A DNA stretch of 64,000 bases from Ursus arctos (GCF_023065955.2 NW_026622808.1:46822475-46886474), one strand, 5' to 3'; counted from the first letter of the stretch, positions 9,911 to 22,637 are shown. Notes: a model not told the origin generated them from the letters alone. Program-made: numbers and translations.

Positions 9911-12685
9911 ATGGGTTGAGCAACAATAATAAAGAGCCAACATGCCAACATATTATTAGCAGTAACTGACACGGGTCAAATGCTCTTGGGTCCCATGGCA
10001 TGGTGAGACTTTCATGAGACCAACTGAACCCTAGCCTCATGCTCCAATCACCTCACAAACTGGGAACTCTTCCGGTCTCCTGCCACTCTGGACCTACTTA
10101 GATTCTATATGGGTCTTGGCTCTTGGCTTTTTACAACTTATTTTAAGTAGATCCAGATTTTTATTTTTATTTTTTTATTTTTTGGTTAAGTGAATTCTCC
10201 CTTCACAAAAAAATTAAGTTCACAGCTGAAGCTCAGCTGGGAATGTGAGGTACATGAACAATGTGTCTCGTGGATAATCCAAAGGGGAAAGGAAAGAAAC
10301 AAAAGGAGATTTATGGTGGGAAAAAGAGAGCAATACCCAGAGTGGGAATAATCTAAAGTACAGATATTTAATCTGAGAGAAATATTTGGATACTGGGAAT
10401 TCCAAAGGAGAACTGAGCCCATGATTATGGTCCAGAAGGACCCATGGGCTGTTATTAAGAAATGCATTTACATTGAAATACAATGCTACAGACACACACA
10501 CACACACCAGAGTGGTGTAAAAATACTATTTGAGGTTTCAGTCAGCACTCCCATCACAGACAGTGATGATATGCTCTAATAGCTGGGATAATTGACCACG
10601 CTGGGACCCTAAGCTTGTTTCCGGACACTTCAGCAGTTCAAATGTGGAAGATAAATTTAAATTTAAGGCCATTAGGACACAGGAACAATTGTCACCATTT
10701 CCAAGGGGGGGTTAAATAAGTAGGTGAGAGAATTTTGTACAAACGTTTACCAGGATCACAGAAATACAGTCCTCAGATGTCATCCATTTTATGGTCCCTT
10801 GCAATATGGAAATAATAGGGCTCAGGCAAGTCAGACAACTGGAGGCAATAAAGGTGGCAGACAGAGACATCAGTAGACATTGAAGAGATATCATTAAATT
10901 AAAGAACGACTTACATGAGGGGTCTTTCAGAAACACTTTGCACCGAGCTGTTCACTTTGTTCCCCTCAGTCCCATCATCCCACAGAAATCCTGAACCATC
11001 CAAAGACCCTTTTAGTTATGACAGAAAACCCAACTCCAGTTCACAATGGGATACTCTCATTTTCTGACCTAGGCACACACCCAGCCCTGGAGCCAGGAAG
11101 CCGAGGAAGAGGCCAGCAGAGGAGAAGAGGGTAGGCTGTCTGGAGGACAACGGAGGAAAAACAGGACCTGGTGACCACAGGCATGGAGAATGGATGCCAT
11201 ACAGACCAGAACAGATATGCCACACATTCGGGTCAGTCTCATCGTGCACACATAATGGCAAACGCTGCATACTTCCTCTTTCTAGAAAAGCTCAGTCAGG
11301 CTTCAAAACTTACCCAGGTCCCTTTCTTCTCTCCTGCCCTACCACACACCCCCTTTTCGAAGTTCCCCTCCCCACACACACATCCCTCTCTATCCTCTCA
11401 TTTTCCATCACTTCAGGATCTCCTCTTTTCCCCCAAGTACTTATGATTTCATCGATAGTGGAAACATGAGCCAGTACATGACTCCATTCATCAAAAGGTG
11501 CTATACCAGCATCATCCTTGCCTGTGACGTCACATGTTAGGGAAAGTGATCATAACTCGAAGGCATGCATGCTACTCGTAAAATTTCAGATACTATGGCG
11601 CTTTCGGGGAGACCAAGAGACCTCTCTTCCTAATGGCCTTGACATTGTGCCACGGAGATGCAGAAGGCCTGACATCTAGCCAGCAGGAGCCTCTTTTATC
11701 TAACCTCTGCCCCTTACACCTAAAAGGAATTAGTGTGTCCGTTAGGCCTCCACTCAGAAAAGTAATACTTCCAAAAGGTTATTTCAAGACAGACTGTTAA
11801 ATGAAACATGAGTAATTCCATTAGAGTGTTGATTAGGAACACAAGTCAGAAACTGCTCCAGACAAGAAACTAGTAACTACAACAACAAATGGAAAATGAA
11901 CTCCAACTTGGCTCCCCGGGGAGAATCAAATGAACTGACGGGTATTTGCCTTCTCTAATTTCCGAGGATCCAGCGAAGGTTCCAGCTCAGTCAGTGATGT
12001 TACAGCATTGGTCTCAGGGGAAGATGCAGGCAGCCCTCTGTTGGAGTTCTTGCACTCCTCGATCAGCCAAAGGGGGGATAGCCCAATCTCACCATATGGA
12101 AAGGAGTGGATTTCTCCACTTTGACAAACTACAGACAATACAAATTCAAATCCCACTACTCGGCTACTTACGCAACAGAGACACATACACCCACAAGTTC
12201 AGTAACGCACAACAATGCGTTTAGTCAGACTGCAGAATACTGTTACCAATGGAAGGACCTACTGGCCTTCTTAGTATTTGTTCAAGTTATTTTCTTATGG
12301 CATACAGATTTTTTTAAGGTCAACATGACACCTGTCTTCCAGTGTCAGTGGTATCCCCCATGCACTGGCTTTCTCCACCCACACCTCCGAATATGGTGAC
12401 ACCGCATATGTCCAGGTGCCTTACTTAGATGAAACTCAAACCTCTGGCATGGAGACTTTCTATAGACACACCTCAGCCAACTGGGATGGTCACAAATTCC
12501 CCCTGTGTGGCTTCCTCCCTTCGGAGAAATATATAGATGCTGCCACTGCTGTGACCCCCCAAGACCCCTGTACCTCTCATTCCCAGAGGCACCTGCTTAA
12601 TGCCATACCTTATATTCCAAAATGGACTATGATGCATTTGAGAAAAAATGAAAACTCACCATCGACCAGGACCTCCTGATGTAGG
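9911..12685. other. Unique sequence, nothing recognised
   Basis: Contains a short T/A patch (10158-10184), a (CA)n of about 13 bp (10495-10507) and a C/T-rich tract (about 11320-11440). No interspersed repeat or coding feature is recognised. The overlapping frames at 11016-11469 arise from local lack of stops in C-rich sequence. Confidence 0.45.
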
Positions 12686-12689
12686 CTCA

Positions 12690-13085
12690 CTTGCACCACA
12701 GTGTGCCTTGCTCATTGTAAGCCAGCAACCCAACACTGCCTTTCTCTCTACCTGGAAAGGTCTTTGCCCAGTTCTTTCCATTCTTCTAGTCTCGTTTCCA
12801 AGTGTCACCTTGTCAGAAAAGTCCTTTGCATGAACTGGAAGGACTGCTATGGAAAATAGCCCTATTCTCTCCCCAGTTTCACTGACTGTAAACTCCAACA
12901 ACCCACTTATGTCTTTTGTGGCACCGACACACATGGCAGTTGTGTATGGTTTGCTATCTGCATTTGTATTTAATCTCTCTCCCCTCTCTCTTCCACGAAG
13001 CTATATATTTCAGGATGGCACTAGGTGATACCCTCAACACCCTGCAAATACCTGGCATACAGTAGGCAACTGTTTGGGAAATTAA
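12690..13085 (+). repeat. L2 LINE 3' end, sense
   Basis: 'ctacctggaaaggtctttgc', then 'caagtgtcaccttgtcagaa', then 'ctgactgtaaactccaacaa', then 'acctggcatacagtaggcaa' match the L2 sense 3' end in order ('tgcctggaatgctcttc', 'caaatgtcacctcctcagag', 'gtaagctccatgagg', 'cctggcacatagtaggtgc'). There is no open frame of LINE protein. Confidence 0.75.
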
Positions 13086-13138
13086 TCTACTGGTTTAAAA
13101 CAAAGGACTGATGAATAATTTAATGAACAGACACATAT

Positions 13139-13519
13139 TGTCTTAGTCAGATGTAGCTGTCATAACAAAACAGCATAGACTGGATGGCTTAAACAACAGA
13201 AATTTCTCATGGTTCTAGAGGCTGGGGTATCCAAGGTCAAGATATCAACTAATTCAGTTCCTGGTGAGAGAGTTCTCCTCCTAGGTTTCAGATGGCCGCC
13301 TTCTCCCTGTGTCCTTACGTGGTGACAAGAGAGAGAAGGCTCTGGTTTCTCTTTCCCTTCTTACGAGGACACTAATCCCACTAAGGGGACTCTATGCTCA
13401 TGACCTCATCATCTAAGCCAAATTACCTCCCAAAGGCTCCACCTCCAAATACCATCCCATCAGGAGTTAGGGCTTCAACACATGAATTTGGAGGGGACAG
13501 AAACATTCAGTCCATAACA
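13139..13519 (-). mobile_element. MLT1-type LTR (ERVL-MaLR), complete
   Basis: A 381-bp element that on the + strand starts 'tgtcttagtcag' and ends 'cagtccataaca'. It contains 'tggatggcttaaacaacaga', 'tgacctcatcatctaagcca' and 'ggagttagggcttcaacaca', all hallmarks of MLT1A/B in reverse complement. Perfect 5-bp flanks 'catat' at 13134-13138 and 13520-13524 are the expected target duplication. No internal retroviral sequence is attached. Confidence 0.9.
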
Positions 13520-13524
13520 CATAT

Positions 13525-14680
13525 GGACAAAGGAAAGAAAGATTTTTCTTCTCAATGGATAACTGATGTTTAGCTACTGGAAACTAACTGCAGAAAATAT
13601 GTATGTATATGGGAAAGCAAAACACTGTCACACATACTTCATTATTCATCTCCATGTAATTTCGCAAAATAATCACAGCCTCATAATATTTATTGAGCAT
13701 TTATTGTTATGGGAACTTTTTTCAACTGATTCAGCCCCCATAGACATGACCAAATGATTAAATCTACATTTGCTAACGTTTTCCGGTTAGAGCCTAGGAG
13801 ATTAATGTCTAAATTCTGGGTTGCTTTTTTCTTATTACATCGGACATCTTTTGGATTGTCTGCCAAGCCCAGAAGCCAACCCTCTTCTTGGGAAGCTTCC
13901 TGCCAGATCTCCATGGGGGGCCCTAGGCAGCCATGATGGGGCTTGGAGTCCAAGATCCATTCATTGGCCAAGAGCCGTCATGTGACCCAAGCTTGGCAAA
14001 GCGGAATCTCTTTCCAGGGAATGTGGAATTGTGACTGAGAGCCAGCTAGCCAGTCTCTGTGGGTGGCTGTAGAAGGAACGAGGGGTTATTCATGTTTTCT
14101 TCCACTTAAAAGCTGCTCTGCAAAGAAAGAGAATGTAGCAAAAACAGAAAAGCAGAAACGAGAGGGGAAAATAAAGTGGTGATGGCTTTCCAGGTCCAGA
14201 TTCCAGCCCATTCCTAAGTACCAGCTCATTCTTGACCGTGAGAGCAACGAGAGGTCCCTGGATCATAAAGACTCCCTCTTTTTCTTCTTTTACTTAAGTC
14301 AGCTTCACTGCTAGTTAGCTCATGTATTGTAACCTCATATGTATGTTCTAATTTCCTGAGACTACGGAAAGCTTTTGTATATTTGCATACACCCACGTGT
14401 GCGCAGGCACATACGCAGCTATAAACACCAAACTGTTTCTCCCACAGAAACTCTGGGACAGGAGAGGTAATCTCATGATCTCTGAATTAATCCAGCCTGA
14501 AACTGATCTGTGTATCTTTACAACTCAAAGCCAAGCTATCTAAAGAGCTTTCAGGAAATATATTTTCCTAGACAAATGATAATTTTTTTAAGTGGACAGC
14601 ATAAAATAATAATGTGCCCCAAGCTGTCTATTCTTAACGCATTTCTGACTCAATGTGAGTGCAACAAAAGAGTTGGCACG
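13525..14680. other. Unique sequence, nothing recognised
   Basis: No repeat or exon evidence. The opposing frames at 13690-13971 and 13754-13936 have no domain. Confidence 0.45.
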
Positions 14681-14888
14681 GGGGTGCCTGGGTGGCTCAG
14701 TCGGTTAAGCACCTGTTTCTTGATTTCAGCTCAGGTCACGATTACAGGGTTTTAAGAGCGAGCCCCATGTGGGGCTCTGTGCTCAGTCTGGAGTCCACTT
14801 ACTATTCTCTCTTTCCTTCTCCCTTTGCCCCTCTCCCCGCTCTCTCTCCCCCTCTCTAAAATAAATAAATAAAATCTTTTTTTAAAAC
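14681..14888 (+). mobile_element. SINEC, long type
   Basis: Head 'ggggtgcctgggtggctcag', TC-rich middle, and tail 'aaaataaataaataaaatct' plus T/A. Direct repeats 'gttggcac' flank it on both sides, supporting retroposition. Confidence 0.92.
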
Positions 14889-15582
14889 GTTGGCACAAAG
14901 TGAGTACTCTGGAAATGTTCGTTGCTGTTACTGCAGCTATGATTATCATTTACCTACTTCTGACCCAGTGCTCCCCAGTGGGGCTAGCAAGAGGGGGGGA
15001 CGCATTGCTGTGACCCTAAAAACATCTTCTCTGAGCAAGGAATGATTAAAATTGCAGGATAACTGTAAGAGTTAGCATTGAAATATGGCACTCCCTGTTC
15101 CAAAGGAATTCTAGATGGTGAAAAAATTAATGACCCAAAGTCACTGGCTAATATTGGTTTACATTTTTTAAAAGAAAACTCTGTAAATTTATATCCACTA
15201 AAGAAAAACAATACAAAAAATATATAGTCCCACCAGCATTTGGGAAAATGAAAACATCTTCATTCTTCGGCAAGAATCCAGAAGGAGCAAGACGTCGGCA
15301 TGGCAATTGCACCCGGGCCGGAAATACCTTTCAAGCTGCCTTCTCTGAACCTCACCAAAGTCTCACACCCACATTCCTGCCAGCTCCTTCATGGGTCTAG
15401 CACGGGCTGGGTGAGACCTGTAATAGCTGAGGGTCCTTTTATTGTTTACTACCCACCTGCTCCAAGAAATCCTACAGTAAAGCATGACTACCCTCACACA
15501 ACAGCAGAAGGAGGGCAACGGGAGGGAACAGAGGGAAATGGGAAAGTGGTAAGATTTCATGATCACCTTCATTAACAGTTCA
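14889..15582. other. Unique sequence, nothing recognised
   Basis: No repeat was identified. A short G/C-rich spot lies near 15290-15340. The frames at 15300-15575 on both strands are unassigned. Confidence 0.4.
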
Positions 15583-15960
15583 ACAAATCAAATCGAAACA
15601 ATGAGATTCTATTTGAGACCTAGCAGATTGGCAGTTATTTAGAAAAGATACATACTACACAGTGATGGTGGGGCTGTAGAAAGAGTCACCTTAGACTTGA
15701 CTGGTGGGAGGTACACCTTGTTTCAACCTTTCTGGAAGGAGTCTTGGCAATCTGCATGTCTTTCAAATACACACGGTCTTTGATCTGGCAATTCCACTGC
15801 TGGAAATTTATCCTACAGAAATAATTAGAGAGATGCAGAGTGCACAGGGCACTCAGGTGTTCTGAACAATGAAGACCAAAAAATGGGCTTATAATAAAGA
15901 AAAAATGTCATTAATCTGAAGGTTCCATAATAATGGAGTGGTTCCCTGAAAACAGCACTT
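15583..15960 (+). mobile_element. L1M fragment, ORF2 3' end region
   Basis: 'aacaatgagattctatttga', 'tagcagattggcagttattt', 'gatctggcaattccactgct' and 'atcctacagaaataattaga' follow the known order of old L1M sequence across the end of ORF2 into the 3' UTR. No intact frame survives. Confidence 0.7.
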
Positions 15961-17489
15961 ATATTTAAGTCCAGAGCTCTTCAAACCTTGTTCTGAAAAG
16001 CTCCAGGAATGCTCACATATCTAAAGGTCCCCTGCAGAAGTATCCAGGGAACTTCGGTGGGTGGGTTTCTTCCCCGTTCATCCCAAGCCTAATCTGCATT
16101 ACACATCACATATTCTCCTAAAATGTTGTGTCATGAAATGGTTCTACTACTTAAGAAACAAAAAAATGGTTGGATATTAACGACTATTACGCAACTGTTA
16201 TAAATCGGGTTATATAAAAATATATACAGACTAAAAAGGGTAATTAGGTCCCAAGTATCTACTATGTTCCAGTGAAGGTTGAGTCTTTAACACCTGCTAC
16301 TTAAAGGCACAGACTGTCCTGACATACACCAGGTTTCTCACTCCTAATAAATTCTCAATAATGGTGTAACTTTCTTTTAATTATATCTGCATGAAGCAGT
16401 AATGATAAAATCTCATTCTTAAGATGGTGATGGAATTTAATGGAGAAGATGCATGCAAAAGTGTTCTCCCTCCATGTCCAGTACAAGATATTTCATAACG
16501 GAAGCTCTTTTGATATACATCAGCCTAAAGCTTAGAAGTTCACATGGGGCTAGTATTTAGGCCTACTTCCCATTCATGCAGTACTTGAAACCACCACCAG
16601 GTCAGACCTCCTAGAAGGCATCCATAAAACCAAGTCTTTAGATGGTCAAAAATTACTGCTCCCACCCAAAGGACTTCAGTCTTTGAACTGTACAGTTTGG
16701 GGGGGGGGGTGGAGCTAAGGAAGTAAGCACTTCGTTTCTTAAGCAATTGCATAACCTTGCTAACAACCCCAAAAGGACACTCCCCTTTCCCACAACCACA
16801 GGAGTACTCAAAGAACACTCAGAGCATCACAGAACTTTTTATGGAGAAGGGGAGGGCTGTCGTGTTTCTATGTCTTTGAGAAATGGTGCTAATTCAGGTC
16901 TCATTTCTGTAGTGATTTGATTTGATCATTTTAAAACACAGACATAAAATGGCTCATTTATATAACCAGTTGCTAAGCGCCTTGGCATTTTAATAGGTGG
17001 CTTATGAAAACATACCTTTTGAAAGGAAAACTAATGTCTACAGAGAGGAAAAGGATGGATGAAGCTCATAAAATTTAACTGCATTTTGGTTTTGATTTGG
17101 GAAAACTGCAAGATCATCCACTTGGGAAACTCAACCCACAGATCCACTGACATATTGCTAAGTCCCTCAGCCAGCTGCTGCCCTAAGAATCACTTATCTC
17201 AAGGGTTCCAGGAGCCAGCAGTGAAGAGTAGACTTGGTATCTGCCCCTCGCTTGCAACCACCCCTTTCCAATCTTGTGGCGGTCTCAATGACTCAAGGAA
17301 CCGGACAGAGTTTCTCTCCTCAAAGTCTGATAAGACTGCACACGGTGGTCTCGGAATGGGATGATCTGACCTCCGCCAGGGCTAACAACTGGTTGTTGAT
17401 TGCTCTAAAGAAGGAAGTTGCCACCAGACCTGCTCATTCTCAAGACGGAACACCTGCGAAGAGTGTTCAAAATCAATCCTGCTTAGCAA
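15961..17489. other. Unique sequence with one poly-G run
   Basis: Contains an uninterrupted run of about 11 G at 16699-16709. Otherwise no repeat or gene is recognised. Confidence 0.45.
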
Positions 17490-18529
17490 TTTGAGTATAT
17501 TTCCCCAAATTTTGCCATAAAATGATATGCTTTTTAAAAAGCCTCATATTATTTGAGTTTTGCATATCAGATGTTGACATATTTTATATCTGAACTTAAT
17601 TTAGAAATGCTTTGCAGTAAATTATACTTAGCTAATTGCAAGTGTGAATGCCTCCATAGTTTGAAATGATTCATTATGTCTTGAAGGGCACATGCAAAAA
17701 GGAAACATCATCTGGGGCTCCACGTTTACCTTTTTAATGCGATAATGGTAAAGCCTGGGCATGGTAGCAATTGAAAGAAAATGAAAGCTTTGTGTGGTAA
17801 ATTAAAGTGTCTGTTGATAAAAACCAAACCACTAACTGATATACTTCACGTTAACTCAGTACTATACGTGGAACCTCTCCTATTTTCCAGAATGAAGCCA
17901 GGTTAACAGCTGAGGAGATATTTGAAAAGAAAGAACAGTGATCAATGACACTAAAAATGTCTCAAATGTGCTCATTCCAGCAGCTGCTTTGAGGACCCAA
18001 CTCTTTTGGACCATTCCTATTCTACTCTCTCCTATCTAAGTAAAACTACTGCTCTGGCCTTACTAAATACCATTTTTATGACAGTAATGAAAAGGAAGAG
18101 TCTGCCCATGTTTTTAAGCTAATGACAGCAAATGTAATAGGACAAGACACAATGGTCTAATAAAAAAGAAAAACAAATCCTAAAAGAAATGTGGACTATG
18201 ATAATGGCCTAAAATAGTCATTTCCAATGCAAGAGACCATGCTATCTCTTAATTGTTCCTTTCTAGTTACGTAGCGAAAGCCAAAAGATGTAACACATTA
18301 ATGCAGTCAAAGAATTACTAAGTGAAATTAGGAGTCTCATCTCTCTCTCTTTCCTTTTTCAAATAGAATTTAAAAGACTTGTAGTCTTCTATTTTTCTTT
18401 TAACACAATATTCTATATTATTCAAACACTGCCCTGGTCTAGAAAATGTTGGTTAATTAATCCTCCATGAGTTATACATTTTTCTACCGAAGCATTCATT
18501 GACTATTTTGCACTTAGTCTGTATGTACA
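17490..18529. other. AT-rich unique sequence, candidate conserved noncoding
   Basis: No transposable-element signature is visible over about 1 kb. Composition is AT-rich with motif-like words such as aaatgatatgc, tttaatgcgataatgg and agctaattgc. This is only an impression of enhancer-like texture; no conservation data were available. Confidence 0.25.
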
Positions 18530-18950
18530 TCTATCTCCACGTTTCACTCAACAAGTATTTCCTGAGGCTCCGCTGCTGGGCGCCACACCCGATGCTGGAG
18601 ATCCGACAACGAACGTGGTTACGTTTAGTGGTCTGATGGAACAATATATAGATGTACAGCTGAATTAAGCGTATTATAAAGGACAGTCAGTACAGGGGGC
18701 CATTGGAACACGCAAAAGGGGGTTCCAGCCCAGATGTGGAAGTGAGGAAAGGCTTTTCAGAAGACAGGACCCAAAGAATGAATCCAAGTTGGCCAACAGA
18801 AGCAGCAGAGAAGCAGAGGGTAAGGAAAGTAAAGTGCACTGCTGGCCCAAGAACAACAGCTCAGTGGGCGGCACAGCACTGCAATGAAGGAGAAGCCAAT
18901 GTTCAGTACATTCGAGGGGAGGGGAATGGGCTCACGACGGGGCCAGAGAT

Positions 18951-19178
18951 GGGCACCTGAGTGGTGCAGTTGGTTGAGCATCTGACTCTTGGTTTTGTGT
19001 CAGGTTGTGATGTTAGGGCCCTGGGATCCAGTCCCAGGTTGGGCTCCATGTAAGTCTGCTTAAGATTCTCTCTCCCTACCCCTCTGCCCCTTCTTCCCTC
19101 CCTCCCTCCCTCCCTCCCTCCCTCTCTCTTTCCCCAATAAATAAATCTTAAAAAATAAATAAAAAATAAAAAAGACAA
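18951..19178 (+). mobile_element. SINEC, long type with expanded CCCT run
   Basis: Head 'gggcacctgagtggtgcag', tail 'aataaataaatcttaaaaaa' with extra A/T repeats. The direct repeat 'ggccagaga' lies before (18941-18949) and after (from 19179). The TC-rich middle has grown into a (CCCT)n tract. Confidence 0.9.
19094..19132. repeat. (CCCT)n microsatellite inside a SINEC
   Basis: About seven tandem CCCT units, arisen from the pyrimidine-rich region of the host SINEC. Confidence 0.9.
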
Positions 19179-19335
19179 GGCCAGAGAATAAGCTGGAGGT
19201 AACCACTGAAGGGTTTGCACATCTTGTTAAGGAGTTTCAGCTTTTATCCTGACAGCATTGTGGAGTCAGATCTCAAGTTTTCTACGATAACTGTTCTGCC
19301 AGCCTTGGAGAGGAGATGGAATTTGAAGGAAGGCA

Positions 19336-20120
19336 GAATGCAGAAGCCTCCCGTAGCAGATGGCCTCCCAGGATGCAGCTTAACAGGGCTCAATGCAAGA
19401 TCAATAACACTGATTCAACTTAATTCACACTGGAAAACATATCCATTTGCCCATTCACTCAGAAAAAAATATGTTTCTATCATTCCTTACTAACAATGTG
19501 TATGTTCCGCAACAGGAGAATATGGGATTTGAGCTGTCTTTTGTAACCGAACCAGCTTGCCCTGATTTGTATGCATTCCACCTCCCTTCCCCCACCCTAC
19601 GTTGGGCATCCTATCAATGGACACAACTGCACAGCGGAAGGTCAGAGTTAGAGATCCAGAGATCTTCCCCCGAACTGAGTCAACTCATTTTTAAAATGCT
19701 GACTCCGTCATGTGATAGACTCCACCCCAGCATTAAGACAATAAAAAGCAAAGTTGAAGAATAAAGACTGCTTGGGTAGACAGAGCTCACCCACTGAGAA
19801 ACTGCTGAGCAGAATGATGTATCTGTACATTAATAAAATACACTGCTTTCCACGGGTACGTATCTCCAGAAACTCCCCATCGGACCACAGGGGGCATCAG
19901 CACGGCAATTTATGAATCACTTAACTGACCTTTAAACAGACTTACTAGAATATCCAACAAGCAACACCCAAACAGAAACAAATCTTTACTGCTGCACAAG
20001 TGAGTATTTCACGGCGGGGGGCGGGGGGGGGGGGACCACCATACTTGAAGACAGTTTTATTTACCGTAACAGCTTTTTTTCCTGCCTTTCAGCTTGCACT
20101 ATATAAAATTACCCTTTCCT
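19336..20120. other. Unique sequence with G-rich run
   Basis: A G-run interrupted once by C lies at 20015-20034. No repeat family or gene is recognised. Confidence 0.45.
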
Positions 20121-20312
20121 GGGAGATCCGCAGAGATGAGTCCCTCAGTTGGTTGAGTATCTGTCTTCAGCTCAGGTCATGATCTCGGGGTCCTGGGATC
20201 AAGCCCCACATTGGGCTCCCTCTCCCTCTGCTTCTCCCCTTGTTTGTGCACTCTCTTTCTCTGTCAGATAAATAAAAACTTAGGGAAAAAAAAAAAAGAA
20301 GAAGAAGAAGAA
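20121..20312 (+). mobile_element. SINEC with diverged head
   Basis: The body 'tcagctcaggtcatgatctc', 'ggatcaagccccacattggg' and tail 'cagataaataaaaacttagg' are clear. The first 25 bases do not match the usual head, so the start is approximate. The A-tail carries an (AAG)n run. Confidence 0.8.
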
Positions 20313-21204
20313 GCCTGTTCATAATCATTTGAGATTTCTCCAGGATTTTCTTGCTGTGATCACTTCCTGTCCCAGTTATATCCGTGGAGTCATCCATCCT
20401 CCACGTCAAGGGGCCCATGTATAGAGGGAAAGTGGGATAGTGATCTCTTTTGTTGACGTCAGGAGTACAACTTTCACTGCAATTTAGAAACACATTCATC
20501 GGGAGTCCTTAACCTTTGACGGTCAAGAGCCTATGGGGACATGACTCCCTCAAATCACAAAATCTTGACTGTAATTTCTGAAGCTCATTCGCAGACCCCC
20601 AGATACATCCAGATCAGTAAGGACTCTCCAGGTTCCAAGAAACAGGAAATCTAAGTCAGGCTAACTCAAATCGCCCCACCCTCCAGGGTCTACTGTCTTG
20701 CAGAAATAACATGTTACTGAATAACATGGCACAACTTGAATCAGAAGGTACAGTCGGTATCATCAAAACTGTCTTTCTTTCATCTCTGTGGGCTTCATTC
20801 TTGGATCCATGTGGTAGTAACCTAAGTGGCCAGCAGCTACAGGACAAGTGCATCACCAGTTCAAGTGTGAAGGACACCAGGTGATGGTACTCTTTTCCCA
20901 GTATCAGCTCTAAGAATTTCTGATCAGGTCACATGTCCATCTGTGAATCAACCACCACCGCCAAGGAGACGGGATTCTCTGTTTGCTCAATCTTGTGCCA
21001 CATGCCCACCCCAGGACAAACAGGCAGAGGGAAAGGTAGTGGTGGTCATTTGAAGAACATCTAAGAGGCTTCTGCTGAAAGACAGGGAAGTGGGTGCTGG
21101 TTACAAACTCCTGATCCACACACTAAATTTAAGTAGACTGATCTTTTGCATTGAAATCATAGAATCACAGAATCTCAGACTCAAGGAAACAAGCGTAGTG
21201 ATCT
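20313..21204. other. Unique sequence, nothing recognised
   Basis: No repeat or exon evidence on either strand. Confidence 0.45.
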
Positions 21205-21300
21205 AGACCAATAGTTCTCGAAGTACGGACCTGGACGCCTGGGGGATCCTGAGACCTTCTCTGGACATGCCAGGACCGGGTCACCCCCCACACTGTTCAG
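21205..21300. repeat. Possible DNA-transposon fragment
   Basis: 'agttctcgaagtacggacct' followed by 'cctgggggatcctgagacct' resembles a common mammalian hAT-type repeat ('gttctcaaagtgtggtcc...ctgggggtccctgagacc'). The family is not assigned. Confidence 0.35.
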
Positions 21301-21359
21301 ACACTGAGGAGTCCTGTCATTTAGCCACAGGGTATATATTTGCATGACTGGTACCCTGC

Positions 21360-21482
21360 ACAAGACTATAAGCTCCGTGGAGGCAACACCCACATCGGTA
21401 CCACTCCCCACTGTTTGCCCCATACCTGGCAGACTTCCTAGAAGTCAACAAGCGTTTCTTGAATGAGAAATTGAATAAATAG
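21360..21482 (+). repeat. L2 LINE 3'-terminal fragment
   Basis: 'gactataagctccgtggagg', 'ccatacctggcagac' and the end 'tttcttgaatgagaaattga' match the last 100 bp of L2 in order. Confidence 0.6.
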
Positions 21483-21767
21483 CAATGCAACTATAACACC
21501 TGAATACTTTTGTGAATCTTTACCTGCAAATGCTCTTTCTTACCAATTGAACAACTAACGAAATTCTCAATCCAACCTTCTCAGCAAAGATATTACATAA
21601 TAAGGGACCCAACTGTTATCCACTCACACGGAGCACAAACAGGTATCACAACAATGAATAAAAATCATTCACAACCTACAGTCAGTGCCAAACCAAAAAG
21701 AAGCAACATAGTCGCAATACAATCTGTCATTATTTGCTTGGGAAAGGGCTTTCTGGGTGCCCCTGTG

Positions 21768-21813
21768 ACTTAGCATATCCAGACTGGGGCACTTAACATA
21801 TTCAGACTGGGGC
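21768..21813. repeat. Tandem duplication, 2 x 23 bp
   Basis: Units at 21768-21790 and 21791-21813 differ at two positions (acttagcatatcc versus acttaacatattc, both followed by agactggggc). Confidence 0.92.
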
Positions 21814-22283
21814 ACAATTTAAGACAAGCACCTAAGACCCACCAGAGGGCAAAGTCAGAAGATGCTTAATGGTGAGGAAACTGAGCCCTTACTAAAGCAT
21901 GTTCCAGGGGGCCAATGGCTTACACAGATTAATAAGCTCTGAGACAAATATTCTTTTGTAGAATTTCTTTTCTACATTTCAAAGTGTCCATCTCCACCTG
22001 ACCAAGTCACTGTTTTTTCATTCACACAAAGAAAGAAGATATCAAGTGTCTATATGCACCTACCAACTAAATACAGAAAACAGAGGAACAAGTAAACACG
22101 TAAAATGACACCATAAGAATGGGATCAGCTAATCTACATTATGGGAAACTATGGGACAATCCAGTTTCTTCAAAAATAAATTACAGAGAGAGGGAGAAGG
22201 AGCATGGGCATGGCAGTGGGAAGGCAGGAGGGGACAATGGGAGTAAAGAAGAAAATAAACAGATAAAAAGAAACGTAAAAAAT
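21814..22283. other. Unique sequence, nothing recognised
   Basis: A-rich toward the right end, next to the following SINEC. No feature is recognised. Confidence 0.4.
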
Positions 22284-22384
22284 GGGGTGCCTGGCAGGCT
22301 TAGTCAGGAGAGCACGTAAGTTTTGATCTCGGGGTTGTGAGTTCAAGCCCTATGTTGGGTATGGAGCCTATTTAAAAAAAAAAA
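22284..22384 (+). mobile_element. SINEC, short old subtype
   Basis: Head 'ggggtgcctggcaggcttag', B-box 'gagttcaagccctatgttgg', and then a direct A-tail with no TC-rich middle. Together with the next element it forms a tail-to-tail pair. Confidence 0.85.
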
Positions 22385-22419
22385 TGAATCAGCCAGTCAA
22401 AATACTTCAATACATGGAC

Positions 22420-22637
22420 TTTTTTTTTTAATTTTTATTTTTTAAAGAGAGAGAGTGCGCACGAGTGGGAGGGGAGGGGCAGAAGGAGAACAAGAAAGAG
22501 AAAGAAGGAGAATCTCAAGCAGGCACCACACTCAGCACACAGCCCCATGGGGGGGTTCCATCTTACGACCCTAAGATCATGACCTGAGCTGAAATCAAGA
22601 GTCGGACGCTTAACTAACTGAGCCACTCAGGTGCCCC
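22420..22637 (-). mobile_element. SINEC, long type, antisense
   Basis: T-run, then 'aaagagagagagtgcgcacg', 'taagatcatgacctgagctg' and the terminal 'gagccactcaggtgcccc'. Near-identical flanks 'acatggact' and 'acgtggacc' are the target duplication. Confidence 0.92.

Larger units (their letters stand above)
18530..19335 (-). repeat. L2 LINE, antisense, split by a SINEC
   Basis: The left part has 'ttcactcaacaagtatttcc', 'ggagatccgacaacgaacgt' and 'gtgaggaaaggcttttcaga'. The right part has 'taaggagtttcagcttttat' and 'cctgacagcattgtgg'. These follow antisense L2 order, but the far right is diverged. The SINEC at 18951-19178 interrupts it. Confidence 0.55.
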
